This document shows positions 17,261 through 26,240 of a DNA stretch of 64,000 nucleotides, one piece after another. The position numbers and the translations under genes are program-made. Source of the DNA: Clostridiales bacterium (lineage in GTDB: Bacteria > Bacillota > Clostridia > Saccharofermentanales > Saccharofermentanaceae); assembly GCA_017478485.1 (NCBI GenBank), contig JAFVDI010000028.1:1-64000 (forward strand), given 5' to 3'. The notes under the pieces are model-generated. The model was not told the origin of the DNA and ran no database searches. It was given only the letters and a program-made list of their open reading frames with translations. Numbering within the stretch: position 1 is the first letter of the stretch; each line of letters begins with the position of its first letter.

Positions 17261-18331
17261 TTGGTCCTATTATTTCTTACCATAGCTGTTTTCATCCTTG
17301 CGATGATAAACATCAAGGAAGGTTCTTTCCGATCCCTGTCAGCCGTCAAGGTTGACAGGGATCCTTTGTCAAAAAGCTACACATCAATACTCCGCAATCT
17401 TTTCTCCATATTCATATTCTTCTGCCACGGATCAACCTCCTTGTTTTTTGTTTACCCGTGGTATACCAATTTGTTTTATTTTGGCATCGGTTATCTGGCG
17501 ACTTCATATTTCTTCTTCATTTCCGGATACGGTATATATACCTCCGTAATGAAAAAAGATGATTTTTCGGCGAAGTTCCTGAAAAACAACATTATCCCGC
17601 TGATAATCAATCTCGGTATCGCCACCATCATCAAGATCATCGTCAAATGTATAATTACCAGGCAGTTCAGCCTTATTCAAATAATACGCTGGTTCTTTTC
17701 GCTGGATCTGATCGACCCTTCGCACTGGTTCCTTGTCACATTGATGGCAATATACACGTTCTTTTTCCTGATACACCGCTTCTTCCCGCGCTATTGTCTG
17801 GCAATAGTGGCTGTACTCTATCTTTTGACTTATATCGTTATGTTTGCCCTCGGCATCAAAAATAAGAATTGGATGCTCAGCCCTCCGTCCTGGCTGGTAG
17901 GAGCAGTCACCGCCAAGCATCTGCCCCGTATACGCGCATTCACATCAAAACACTATATTGCTGCCTTGATAATTCTGACGGGAATGAGCGCAGGAGTATG
18001 GGTAACTTTATTATTTACCAAATATGAAAACAGCTCCAATTGGTATTTCAGGATTGTTCAGATGATCGCTTCTGCCGCATTCCCGCTATGGGTAACGCTT
18101 GTTTCCGAAAAGATCAGGATCGGAAACTTCTTCCTTGCGATCGGGGATTTCTCTATCGGACTTTATATAATCCATCCTCTGATAAACATGCCGTTTGAAA
18201 AGTTCCCGCTGACTTCAACACCCTACGGGGCCGTCATATCGGTACTCTTATTCATAGCCGCAGTCATTATTGGCAGGATGTACACCAAATTCTTCGCCTT
18301 TATTCGGAAAAAGATCGTAATGAGAATATAA
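17261..18331 (+). CDS. Acyltransferase-3 family membrane protein (OafA/YrhL-like)
   Basis: A 356-residue protein with about ten membrane helices. The first external or early loop has SIFIFFCHGS, where the His is typical of acyltransferase-3 proteins, and FFISGYGIYTS follows at about 85-95. Such proteins O-acetylate surface sugars or lipids using cytoplasmic acetyl-CoA. The start is TTG at 17261, with GAGG eight bases upstream. The gene directly follows serS and ends in a shared bidirectional terminator. Acceptor unknown. Confidence 0.7.
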   Translation: MVLLFLTIAVFILAMINIKEGSFRSLSAVKVDRDPLSKSYTSILRNLFSIFIFFCHGSTSLFFVYPWYTNLFYFGIGYLATSYFFFISGYGIYTSVMKKDDFSAKFLKNNIIPLIINLGIATIIKIIVKCIITRQFSLIQIIRWFFSLDLIDPSHWFLVTLMAIYTFFFLIHRFFPRYCLAIVAVLYLLTYIVMFALGIKNKNWMLSPPSWLVGAVTAKHLPRIRAFTSKHYIAALIILTGMSAGVWVTLLFTKYENSSNWYFRIVQMIASAAFPLWVTLVSEKIRIGNFFLAIGDFSIGLYIIHPLINMPFEKFPLTSTPYGAVISVLLFIAAVIIGRMYTKFFAFIRKKIVMRI

Positions 18332-18341
18332 AGGCAAAACA

Positions 18342-18370
18342 AAAGCTCCGGATTACCGGAGCTTTATTTG
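18342..18370 (+). terminator. Bidirectional terminator between acyltransferase and rpmB
   Basis: Perfect ten-pair stem AAAGCTCCGG (18342-18351) / CCGGAGCTTT (18356-18365) with loop ATTA. It is followed by TTTATTTGTT on the plus strand and TTTTGTTTTG on the minus strand. It serves the convergent genes at 17261-18331 and 18390-18587. Confidence 0.88.
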
Positions 18371-18389
18371 TTATAGAATCAAAAGTTAA

Positions 18390-18587
18390 TTAAGCTCTCT
18401 TGACCTTGCCGGAACGCAGGCAACGAGTGCAAACGTTCATTGTCTTGGGGGTGCCGTCAACAACAACCTTAACTCTATGTACGTTAGCCTGCTGCGTTGT
18501 GAGCGCACGACGAGAGATCTGTGAACGCGTGATTCTGATCTTTCTGCCGAAGAACATATCCTTCTGGCATACTTCACACTTAGCCAT
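18390..18587 (-). CDS. rpmB: 50S ribosomal protein L28
   Basis: 65 residues: MAKCEVCQKDMFFG..., TMNVCTRCLRSGKVKRA. The two CxxC pairs mark the zinc-binding form of L28, and the length is normal. The ATG at 18587 follows a perfect AGGAGGTG, although the frame is open further upstream. It is a single-gene unit with its own promoter and a shared terminator. Confidence 0.97.
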   Translation of the reverse strand: MAKCEVCQKDMFFGRKIRITRSQISRRALTTQQANVHRVKVVVDGTPKTMNVCTRCLRSGKVKRA

Positions 18588-18624
18588 GAAAACACCTCCT
18601 GTAAGATTTTTCAAACGCTTGACA

Positions 18625-18653
18625 ATAATATCACAACGGCATTCAGGATGCAA
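18625..18653 (-). promoter_or_regulatory. Promoter of rpmB
   Basis: On the minus strand: -35 TTGCAT (18653-18648), 17-base spacer, -10 TATTAT (18630-18625) with an upstream TG giving an extended -10. It lies between rpmB and the end of the preceding operon. Confidence 0.65.
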
Positions 18654-18661
18654 CAGGATTT

Positions 18662-19921
18662 TTACTTAGTTGCAAATACTCTTCTTATTGTAATTATCCT
18701 GCTCGTAATATCGTCTCCGGCTTTGAACTGTCTGAGCCTTATCGTGGTCGACGCAGGTGATATCATAAGCAGTGTTCCGGTATCCGTGCATACTGCTTCT
18801 TCATAGATAGCCTCACTTCCCGGAGCAGACTGCGGACTGCGCAGGAAGATAAGGTCACCGGGGATAATGTCATTGATTATCTCCTCGCCCGTTACTGCGT
18901 CGTGTGAGAGTGTAACGGCCTGTCCCTGTTTGCTCTGTTCAGTCATGTTTCTTGGCATCTTAATGCCGTTAACCTGCGAGCAGACGCATACTGCGCCATT
19001 GATCGATATTCCGTTGACTGTCATTCCATTAGAAAGATAGCGCGCATTTACAAAGGTCAGGAGCGAGCTGACGAAATAACGGCTCGAGACAACCTGTAGA
19101 GATTCTCTGGGCTTGAGCTCAATGACTCCGGACGAACCTATCCATCCGGTCTCACCATCAGGAAGACTGACCTGGTAAACGCCTTCACGGCTGATATCCG
19201 CATAGAGAACGGTATTCATCATGACCTTAGTGATCAGCGTACCGTTGCTCGCATGCGTCATTACGTTCTTTGAAGGGTCGGAAATGACTATCTTGAATTT
19301 ATGGAGGTCCGGCTCGACCGATGAAGTATCGGTAGTAAGGCTGTTTGTCCGGACCCATCCGGTAATGCCGTCAAGAGTCTCTATCTTGCAGTAGCCTTCT
19401 TTGTTGTCACTGACGAATCTGACGGGTTCGTTGTAAAGGACTTCTGATATCCTTACGGAATCCGCCCACGGATCCTTCATTACAGCTTCACTCGACTTAA
19501 TAACGACTCTGAATGATTCGTCGTTATATTCATATTTAATAACAGGCTGAACGAAAAGCTGGATGTTACTGCCTCTGAAAAGGTCAGGCAGGAATCTCGG
19601 GAGAATATAGAAGATTCCCGCAATGGACAGGAGGAATACGCCGAGAGCGACCAAAAAAGCCACGATACGTCTTCTTCCCTTGTGCTTGACTGTTGCCTGC
19701 TTATCAGAAAGGCCCCACTTATCCTGCATGTCTTCAGCACTGCCGTAAACACCGTCATCGCTGAAAATGGAACGGATCTCTCCGTCATCACCGAATGTGA
19801 CTCTTTTGCTGATGAGTCTTACGCCGCGCGCCTCCTGCGGACGCTCATCCAAAGGAGACTCTTTCTTCTTAAGAGGCTTCCATATGGATTTATTCTCTTT
19901 TTGAGGCTTTTTGGACTTCAT
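18662..19921 (-). CDS. Membrane-anchored SH3-domain protein with a degenerate NlpC/P60 domain
   Basis: A 419-residue protein. A basic cytoplasmic head (1-85) is followed by a helix at about 86-108, two SH3b-like repeats (about 130-195 and 210-268, each ending in GWV/GWI), and an NlpC/P60-like fold at about 285-415. The fold is betrayed by GIKMPRNMTEQSKQG (319-333), PGDLIFL (354-360) and the closing IITIRRVFA. Active NlpC/P60 endopeptidases have GxDCSG and HVGIY. Here these positions read GISING (304-309) and EAIYEE, so the catalytic Cys and His are missing. A binding or regulatory role on peptidoglycan is likely (inference). The ATG at 19921 follows AAAGGAT. It is last in the dnaD-dnaI-acpS operon. 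Confidence 0.7.
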   Translation of the reverse strand: MKSKKPQKENKSIWKPLKKKESPLDERPQEARGVRLISKRVTFGDDGEIRSIFSDDGVYGSAEDMQDKWGLSDKQATVKHKGRRRIVAFLVALGVFLLSIAGIFYILPRFLPDLFRGSNIQLFVQPVIKYEYNDESFRVVIKSSEAVMKDPWADSVRISEVLYNEPVRFVSDNKEGYCKIETLDGITGWVRTNSLTTDTSSVEPDLHKFKIVISDPSKNVMTHASNGTLITKVMMNTVLYADISREGVYQVSLPDGETGWIGSSGVIELKPRESLQVVSSRYFVSSLLTFVNARYLSNGMTVNGISINGAVCVCSQVNGIKMPRNMTEQSKQGQAVTLSHDAVTGEEIINDIIPGDLIFLRSPQSAPGSEAIYEEAVCTDTGTLLMISPASTTIRLRQFKAGDDITSRIITIRRVFATK

Positions 19922-19938
19922 CCGGGATCTTTATCCTT

Positions 19939-20331
19939 TCACTCTGCGAGCATCGTGCAGTATGCGGCAGCTATTCCGCCGTCATGCGTAAGGCTTACGG
20001 AGATCGAAAAAACTCCGAGCTCATCAGCCTTCTCTTTAGCTCTGCCCTTCAGTTTGAGGTAAGGTGCGCCTTTTCCGTCTGTTAAGACTTCAATATCGGT
20101 CAGACCTATGCCCTCGCTCATTATACCCGTTCCGAGCGCTTTGCCGCAGGCTTCTTTTGCGGCAAATCTGGCAGCAAAACTCTCAGCTGCTCTTTTTCCG
20201 CCGGCCTTAGTCCTGCAGTACTCCTGCTCATTTTCTGTGAAGCATTTGTTTATGAAACCGGACTCGTTATTCCCGAGTATCTTCCTGAAACGTTCTATCT
20301 CGACAAGATCTGTCCCGCAGAGAATCTTCAT
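19939..20331 (-). CDS. acpS: Holo-[acyl-carrier-protein] synthase
   Basis: 130 residues. It transfers 4'-phosphopantetheine from CoA to a Ser of ACP, activating fatty-acid synthesis. The motifs are CGTDLVEIERF at the N-terminus (metal-binding Asp) and FAARFAAKEACGKALG (Glu and Lys of the active site). SVSLTHDGGIAAAYC closes the fold. The ATG at 20331 is preferred by family length; an in-frame TTG lies four codons upstream and neither has ideal ribosome-site spacing. It sits 19 bases after the helicase-loader gene and 17 before the SH3 protein. Confidence 0.95.
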   Translation of the reverse strand: MKILCGTDLVEIERFRKILGNNESGFINKCFTENEQEYCRTKAGGKRAAESFAARFAAKEACGKALGTGIMSEGIGLTDIEVLTDGKGAPYLKLKGRAKEKADELGVFSISVSLTHDGGIAAAYCTMLAE

Positions 20332-20350
20332 CAGTTTACGCAAAGCTCCC

Positions 20351-21232
20351 TTACGCGATCTTTCCGGCTCTGCCGAGCTTGCCGCTTACACGCATGTCAC
20401 AGCCCTTGATGAGCTCTGCCGCAGGGAGTGCCGAGACCAGTACCGTGCAGAGTCCTGCCGCGCTTCTGACCTCCAGAACGCTGTTTAAGACCGTTCCTAT
20501 ATCGTCATGAAGCGTCACGTCATCCGCAAAATCATCTATTACCAGAAAATCGATACGCTTGATGGCGTCGACCGTATCTTCTTCAAGTGTTGAAAGGTTC
20601 TCGCACTTGGTATAAAAAGCGCTCTTTCCGAGGCTTATGGCGGTCTTCGTGATGCAGACTGCAAGATATGTCTTGCCGGTCTGAGGAGCGCCGCTGTAAA
20701 GCCACAGGGGCTTATCAGAAGTATCTTCTTTACCGAGCATTACCTTGAGGAACTGTTCCATTATCTTCGAACGCTTTTCGGGGTCGCCGAGATAATCTTT
20801 CCTGTAGTTCTTCATGGTAAATGAAGTATAGTCACCGAGTCCGCAGTTCTCATAGCACTCTTCAAGTTCAGCCTGCTTGCATGAACATACGATGGGCGTA
20901 CCGCCCTTGCCCTTGGCAAAACCCGTATCATTGCATTTAGCGCAGATGGGTTTCTCCATGTCGAATTCGGGATCGATTCCGTTGTCTCTTATGAGTCTTT
21001 CACGCTGTGAAAGAAGATTCTCCTCTTCGATCTCATAACGCTTCTCAAGTCTTTCGTCGTGATCGATCACGGCGATCAGCCTGTCCTTGCGTATATCTAT
21101 TATCCTGCTGTCGATGTCCTTGAGTTCAGGATGCTCATTATAAACGCGGGTCATGACCTCGTCCCGTCTGATCCTCCTGACAGCCTCTGTTTCGGCAAGT
21201 CCTGCCGCGATAAGTCCTTTAATCGTTTTCAT
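20351..21232 (-). CDS. DnaI/DnaC-like replicative helicase loader (AAA+ ATPase)
   Basis: A 293-residue AAA+ protein. A zinc-finger-like segment, CAKCNDTGFAKGKG...CSCKQ (about 97-118), precedes the ATPase core. Walker A is SGAPQTGKTYLA (about 179-190) and Walker B FLVIDDF (about 229-235). This is the DnaI/DnaC architecture: it loads the replicative helicase at the origin or at restart sites. Its start overlaps the stop of the DnaD-like gene by one base (TAATG), and a DnaD-like/DnaI-like pair is a typical Firmicute arrangement. The rest of the operon is acpS and the SH3 protein. Confidence 0.88.
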   Translation of the reverse strand: MKTIKGLIAAGLAETEAVRRIRRDEVMTRVYNEHPELKDIDSRIIDIRKDRLIAVIDHDERLEKRYEIEEENLLSQRERLIRDNGIDPEFDMEKPICAKCNDTGFAKGKGGTPIVCSCKQAELEECYENCGLGDYTSFTMKNYRKDYLGDPEKRSKIMEQFLKVMLGKEDTSDKPLWLYSGAPQTGKTYLAVCITKTAISLGKSAFYTKCENLSTLEEDTVDAIKRIDFLVIDDFADDVTLHDDIGTVLNSVLEVRSAAGLCTVLVSALPAAELIKGCDMRVSGKLGRAGKIA

Positions 21233-22317
21233 TATGAATCTCCGAACATATCAAGGATGTCGTCAAGAACACTGTCGCCACCCTTCTTACTCTCATCTTT
21301 ATCTTCAGCAGATGCCTTGGATTCCTTCTTCTCAGGCTTTTCTTCAGTGCTTTCCGGAGTCTTTCCCGAAGCACTGTCGGCAGTTTCGATCCCTGCCTCG
21401 GCACCGGTCCTCCACTTAGTGCCCGAACGGCTCTTGCGGTGAGCGGAACGTCTTGCATTCTCCTTATGTTCCTCTTCGTCCAGCTTGGCAGCCTTGTCAG
21501 CTGTATCGATTCCGAGATCAAACCATTTCTTAAGGGTTGTCTCGATATGCATGAGCGTCAGATTATTACGGAATTCGTTAACACGGAAAGCGTATGCGAC
21601 AAGCTCTTCATTCGTATTAAGGTTATCAACCCAGCCGTGGATCCTGTTGATGTCAAGATCCGTAAGGTGCTTACGCATAGTCTTGCTGCAAAGCTTGACC
21701 AGTCTTTCCTTGAGTGAGTTCTTTTCAAGATATTTCTCAAGACTTTCAGCCGTCGTATATCCCTTCTCATACCAATGGGAAGCGATGCCGGCCATGGCAT
21801 TATACTTTCTTAAGATTCCCTTCTGATAACCTTCCTCAAAGAGCTTATAGCAGACCGTGCCCTCAAACCTGTACTCGTACAGGCACTTGTCGATGAGGCG
21901 GTAATAGTTGTAATCCATCATGCCCTTATAGAACGTCTTTGAAATGGAAGCAGAAAGCGTATTGTACTCCTCGGAGTTGCTCATTCCCGGAATGTCACCT
22001 GCTTCACCCTTGGCTTTGCAGACATTCACATATTCTTCAACCTCACGGCGCTTAAGGTCTTCCAGGACAAACTTGTCCTTTGCGGCCTTGATGAGCTTGG
22101 CACCGAGAAGTTCCGTCAGTACCTCTTTAACTTTTGATTCAGGGATCACCCTGTATGTCTTTACCGTTTCATCGTCAAATTCTTTATCTCCGGCTGTCAT
22201 GTTAAGCCAGAGGTATACGATGACCGCCTCTTTGGACAGATCCTGAAGGTATCTGACCACGAAAATATCATCCAGCAGGCTCTGCGAAATCACAAGCTCA
22301 CTGTAATCTTCATTCAT
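21232..22317 (-). CDS. DnaD-like replication initiation protein
   Basis: A 361-residue protein. The N-terminal winged-helix-like region is about 1-100. Two DnaB_2/DnaD-type helical repeats follow at about 130-200 and 205-275; the second includes INRIHGWVDNLNTNEELVAYAF and IETTLKKWFDLGIDT. The C-terminal ~80 residues are Lys/Glu/Ser-rich and disordered, and the last residues (SVLDDILDMFGDS) resemble a short interaction tail. It is expected to remodel origin DNA and recruit the loader encoded next. The ATG at 22317 follows GGAG at eight bases; an extended -10 promoter lies at 22353-22361. Confidence 0.82.
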   Translation of the reverse strand: MNEDYSELVISQSLLDDIFVVRYLQDLSKEAVIVYLWLNMTAGDKEFDDETVKTYRVIPESKVKEVLTELLGAKLIKAAKDKFVLEDLKRREVEEYVNVCKAKGEAGDIPGMSNSEEYNTLSASISKTFYKGMMDYNYYRLIDKCLYEYRFEGTVCYKLFEEGYQKGILRKYNAMAGIASHWYEKGYTTAESLEKYLEKNSLKERLVKLCSKTMRKHLTDLDINRIHGWVDNLNTNEELVAYAFRVNEFRNNLTLMHIETTLKKWFDLGIDTADKAAKLDEEEHKENARRSAHRKSRSGTKWRTGAEAGIETADSASGKTPESTEEKPEKKESKASAEDKDESKKGGDSVLDDILDMFGDS

Positions 22318-22352
22318 CGGGTAATCTCCATTCCAATACTAGATCGGAAATA

Positions 22353-22361
22353 ATTATAACA
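22353..22361 (-). promoter_or_regulatory. Extended -10 promoter of the dnaD-dnaI-acpS operon
   Basis: The minus strand reads TGTTATAAT (TG-n-TATAAT), about 36 bases before the ATG at 22317. No good -35 hexamer is visible, as is common for extended -10 promoters. Confidence 0.55.
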
Positions 22362-22403
22362 TGTTTGTGAGGCTCATACGGGCTTTGCGCAGTTTTTGGC
22401 CGC

Positions 22404-22441
22404 AAAAACAAAACCCGGTCCGGAATCGTTCCGGACCGGGT
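22404..22441 (-). terminator. Rho-independent terminator of nifJ
   Basis: Perfect 13-pair stem: ACCCGGTCCGGAA (22413-22425) with TTCCGGACCGGGT (22429-22441), loop of three bases. On the minus strand it is followed by TTTTGTTTTTG. It lies about 40 bases beyond the PFOR stop. Confidence 0.9.
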
Positions 22442-22479
22442 AATGATCACTCAATTATCTGAGTTAAATCAGACGGCGA

Positions 22480-25400
22480 TCAAGCCTCGCTAGCCTTCTT
22501 TACGTAAGACGCATAACGGTCTCTTGAATCCTGATAGCTTCTCTGGAAGAGGCCGTCAACAACATCAGCATCATACTTCTTGTAGAGTGAGTTGTAACGA
22601 ACTTCTGCCTTGAGGAATTCGAAGAAGTCTGCTGTAGGCTCCTTGGAATCGAGTGTGAAAGGATTCTTGCCTTCTGCTGTGAGAGCAGGGTTGAATCTGA
22701 AGAGGTGCCAGTAACCGCACTCGACAGCCTGCTTCTCTCTTGTCTGAGCTACTTTGAGGCCGCCCTTGATACCGTGGTTGATACAAGGTGCATAGCAGAT
22801 TACGAGGGAAGGTCCATGGTAAGCTTCTGCTTCTGTGAATGCCTTGATGAGCTGGTTCTTGTCAGATCCCATAGCAACCTGAGCAACGTAAACGTAACCA
22901 TAGCTCATAGCCATCATACCGAGATCCTTCTTCTTAACGTGCTTACCGCCGGCAGCAAACTGAGCAACAGCACCCTGAGGTGTGGACTTGGAAGCCTGTC
23001 CGCCTGTGTTGGAGTAAACCTCTGTATCAAGAACGAGAACGTTGACATCCTCACCTGTAGCGAGAACGTGGTCAAGTCCGCCGTAACCGATATCGTAAGC
23101 CCATCCGTCACCACCGATGATCCACTGTGATCTCTTCATGAAGAAGTCCTCATAATCGAGTGCCTTCTTAGCTGTATCAGAACCTTCAGCCTTGAGAGCT
23201 TCAGCGAGCTTCTCAGCATTCTCACGTGTATTCTCAGCAGAATTGAAGCCATCGAGCCATGCCTGTGCAGCAGCCTTGAGGTCTGCAGAACCTGTTGACT
23301 CAACTGTCTGCTCTACGAGCATCTTAGCTCTTGATCTGAGCTGCTTGTAGCCGAGGTACATACCGAGACCGTGCTCAGCGTTATCCTCGAAGAGTGAGTT
23401 GCCCCATGCAGGACCGAAGCCTCTGTAGTTGGTTGTGTAAGGCATAGAAGGAGCAGAACCACCCCAGATTGAAGAACAACCTGTAGCATTGGAGATCTGC
23501 ATTCTGTCGCCGAAGAGCTGTGTGAGGAGCTTAGCATAAGGTGTCTCACCGCAGCCTGCGCATGCGCCGGAGAATTCAAGGAGCGGCTGCTCGAACTGTG
23601 AACCCTTGACGTTAGCCTTGGACATCGGGTTGTCCTTATGAGACAGAGCGATGCAGTAATCCCAGTTCTCAGCTTCCTTAAGGTTGTCCTTAAGAGGAGC
23701 CATTGTGATTGCCTTTTCCTTAGCGATACAAGACTCAACGCAAACACCGCAGGAGAGGCAGTCCATAGCGGAAACCTGGATCCTGAACTTGTAGTTGTCG
23801 TAAGGCTTCATGCCTGCCTTTGTCTCGAAAGGTGCCTTTGCAGCCTCATCCTCTGTGAGGAGGAAAGGACGGATAGCAGCGTGAGGGCAAACGATGGAGC
23901 ACTGGTTGCACTGGATGCACTTTGAAGCGTCCCATACAGGGATATCAACAGCAGTACCGCGCTTCTCGTAAGCAGCTGTACCCTGAGGGAATGTACCATC
24001 TTCCATGCCGACGAATGTGGAAACAGGGAGCTTGTTACCTTCCTGTCTGTTCATTACGTTAACGACCTTCTCGATGAACTCGGGAACAGCCTTCTTCTCA
24101 ACGGGCTTATCCTCAGCTGTCTTCCAGGAATCAGGAACGTCAACAGCAACGACAGCGTCAACACCTGCATCGATAGCAGCGTAGTTCATCTGAACGACAT
24201 CGTCACCCTTCTTGCCGTAAGACTTGAGAGCTGCCTTCTTCATGTAGTCAACAGCCTGCTCAACGGGAAGGATTCCGGAAAGCTTGAAGAATGCGGACTG
24301 GCAGATCGTGTTGATCCTTCCGCCCAGACCGATCTCCTTAGCCTTGGCAACAGCGTCAATTGTGTAGAACTTGATGTTGTTGTTAGCGATGTATCTCTTC
24401 ATTGAACCGGGAAGTCTCTCTTCGAGTTCTTCTCTTGTCCACTGTGTGTTGAGAAGGAATGTGCCGCCCGGCTTGAGTGATGAGAGCATATCGTACTCAT
24501 AAACATAAGACTGGTTGTGGCAAGCTACGAAGTCAGCCTTGTTGATGAGATATGTGGAACGGATAGGTGTGTCACCGAATCTCAGGTCAGAGATCGTGAT
24601 ACCGCCGGACTTCTTTGAGTCATAAGAGAAGTAAGCCTGAGCGTACTTGTCTGTATGGTCACCGATGATCTTGATGGAGTTCTTGTTAGCACCGACTGTA
24701 CCGTCTGCGCCGAGACCCCAGAATCTAGCCTGAACAACGCCCTCGCCTGCAACTTCGATGGACTCTGAGCAGTCGAGTGAAAGGAATGTAACGTCATCAT
24801 CGATACCGATGGTGAATCTTTCCTTAGGCTGATCCTTCTTGAGTTCCTTATAAACAGCAAGGATAGTCTCAGGTGTTGTATCCTTGGAACCCATACCATA
24901 ACGGCCGCCGATGAGCTTAGGAGCATTCTTGCCGACATAAGCAGCAGCAACGTCAAGGAAGAGAGGCTCTGCATAAGAACCGGGCTCCTTTGTTCTGTCG
25001 AGAACTGCGATAGCCTTAACAGTTGAAGGGATTGCCTCGAGGAGCTTCTCAGCTGAGAAAGGACGATAGAGGTGAACCTTAACGAGACCAACCTTCTCAC
25101 CGTGAGCGTTGAGGAAATCGATAACTTCTTCAGCTGTCTCGCAGACAGAACCCATAGCGATGATTACACGGTCAGCATCTGCAGCACCATAGTAGTTGAA
25201 GAGCTTGTAATCTGTGCCGCGGATCTCGTTGATCTTATCCATGTAGTACTGAACCTGATCAGGTACTGCAAGATAGAAGGGGTTGGAAGCTTCTCTGCCC
25301 TGGAAGTAGATATCAGGGTTCTGAGCTGTACCACGGAGTGTCGGGTGGTTAGGAGAGAGTGATCTCTTACGGAAAGCCTTAACAGCCTCATAATCAACAA

Positions 25401-25983
25401 GTGATCCGAGTGTATCGTAGTCGATAACCTCGATCTTCTGGATCTCGTGTGATGTACGGAAACCATCGAAGAAGTGGAGGAAAGGAACTCTTGTCTTGAT
25501 GGTGGAAAGGTGAGCTACTGCAGCGAGGTCTGCAACTTCCTGAACGGAGTTGGAGCAGAGCATTGCGAAACCTGTCTGACGGCAAGCATAAACGTCTGCG
25601 TGGTCACCGAAGATGTTGAGCGCATGAGCAGCAAGAGCTCTTGCTGAAACATGGAAAACGCAAGGAAGGAGCTCGCCTGCGATCTTATACATGTTAGGAA
25701 TCATCAGGAGGAGACCCTGCGAAGCGGTATACGTTGTGGTTAATGCACCTGTAGCGAGTGAGCCGTGAACGGCACCTGCAGCGCCTCCCTCGGACTCCAT
25801 CTCGACGATGTTAACCGTCTGTCCGAAAATATTCTTTCTGCCCTGCTGAGCCCATTGATCGGTGTGATCAGCCATAGGCGAGGACGGTGTGATCGGGTAG
25901 ATAGCGGCGTTCTCAGTAAATGCATACGAAGTATACGCAGCAGCCTCGTTACCGTCCATGGTTTTCTTTGTCAGTTCTGCCAT
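22480..25983 (-). CDS. nifJ: Pyruvate:ferredoxin (flavodoxin) oxidoreductase
   Basis: A 1167-residue single-chain PFOR, which turns pyruvate, CoA and oxidised ferredoxin into acetyl-CoA and CO2 under anaerobic conditions. The N-terminal pyruvate-binding domain begins KKTMDGNEAAAYTSYAFTE. Two 4Fe-4S motifs, CIQCNQCSIVCPH and CLSCGVCVESC, lie in the middle (about 680-770). A further Cys pair, CAGCGETP, follows. The thiamine-pyrophosphate region has GGDGWAYDIGYGG and NTGGQAS. The length is normal. The ATG at 25983 has AAAGGAG ten bases upstream; a longer reading frame adds 17 residues without support. It is a single-gene unit with promoter and terminator. Confidence 0.97.
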   Translation of the reverse strand: MAELTKKTMDGNEAAAYTSYAFTENAAIYPITPSSPMADHTDQWAQQGRKNIFGQTVNIVEMESEGGAAGAVHGSLATGALTTTYTASQGLLLMIPNMYKIAGELLPCVFHVSARALAAHALNIFGDHADVYACRQTGFAMLCSNSVQEVADLAAVAHLSTIKTRVPFLHFFDGFRTSHEIQKIEVIDYDTLGSLVDYEAVKAFRKRSLSPNHPTLRGTAQNPDIYFQGREASNPFYLAVPDQVQYYMDKINEIRGTDYKLFNYYGAADADRVIIAMGSVCETAEEVIDFLNAHGEKVGLVKVHLYRPFSAEKLLEAIPSTVKAIAVLDRTKEPGSYAEPLFLDVAAAYVGKNAPKLIGGRYGMGSKDTTPETILAVYKELKKDQPKERFTIGIDDDVTFLSLDCSESIEVAGEGVVQARFWGLGADGTVGANKNSIKIIGDHTDKYAQAYFSYDSKKSGGITISDLRFGDTPIRSTYLINKADFVACHNQSYVYEYDMLSSLKPGGTFLLNTQWTREELEERLPGSMKRYIANNNIKFYTIDAVAKAKEIGLGGRINTICQSAFFKLSGILPVEQAVDYMKKAALKSYGKKGDDVVQMNYAAIDAGVDAVVAVDVPDSWKTAEDKPVEKKAVPEFIEKVVNVMNRQEGNKLPVSTFVGMEDGTFPQGTAAYEKRGTAVDIPVWDASKCIQCNQCSIVCPHAAIRPFLLTEDEAAKAPFETKAGMKPYDNYKFRIQVSAMDCLSCGVCVESCIAKEKAITMAPLKDNLKEAENWDYCIALSHKDNPMSKANVKGSQFEQPLLEFSGACAGCGETPYAKLLTQLFGDRMQISNATGCSSIWGGSAPSMPYTTNYRGFGPAWGNSLFEDNAEHGLGMYLGYKQLRSRAKMLVEQTVESTGSADLKAAAQAWLDGFNSAENTRENAEKLAEALKAEGSDTAKKALDYEDFFMKRSQWIIGGDGWAYDIGYGGLDHVLATGEDVNVLVLDTEVYSNTGGQASKSTPQGAVAQFAAGGKHVKKKDLGMMAMSYGYVYVAQVAMGSDKNQLIKAFTEAEAYHGPSLVICYAPCINHGIKGGLKVAQTREKQAVECGYWHLFRFNPALTAEGKNPFTLDSKEPTADFFEFLKAEVRYNSLYKKYDADVVDGLFQRSYQDSRDRYASYVKKASEA

Positions 25984-26062
25984 AAACTTGGATCTCCTTT
26001 GGAAAAATTTAACTTTATTCAGGGTGGAAACCACCCCGACATCAGTCTACAAAACAGCATTT

Positions 26063-26091
26063 ATTATAAACCTTTTATTAATAATTGGCAG
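26063..26091 (-). promoter_or_regulatory. Promoter of nifJ
   Basis: On the minus strand: -35 CTGCCA (26091-26086), 17-base spacer, -10 TATAAT (26068-26063). The ~75-base leader contains a perfect 15-base inverted repeat (GGGTGG-AAA-CCACCC, 26022-26036). Confidence 0.6.
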
Positions 26092-26182
26092 ACATAAAAC
26101 AACCAAAATCCTGATCAGTTTTTTGTTTAATGGAGGGACCTGCCGGAAAAGAAGTCTTAAAATGTCAAAAAAACTCATAAAA

Positions 26183-26214
26183 ACGGGCTGCGGTCACGAA
26201 GGATCACAGCCCGT
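26183..26214 (-). terminator. Terminator after the VanW-family gene
   Basis: Stem ACGGGCTG(C)GGTC / GATC(A)CAGCCCGT with loop ACGAAG. On the minus strand it is followed by TTTTTATG. It is placed just beyond the stop at 26241. Confidence 0.78.
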
Positions 26215-26240
26215 ATTTATATGTTTGTCACAGCCTGAAC

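Noticed and set aside
26010..26110. Rex operator in the nifJ promoter
   Set aside because: No TTGTGA-N6-TCACAA-like sequence; the only inverted repeat is GGGTGG/CCACCC.
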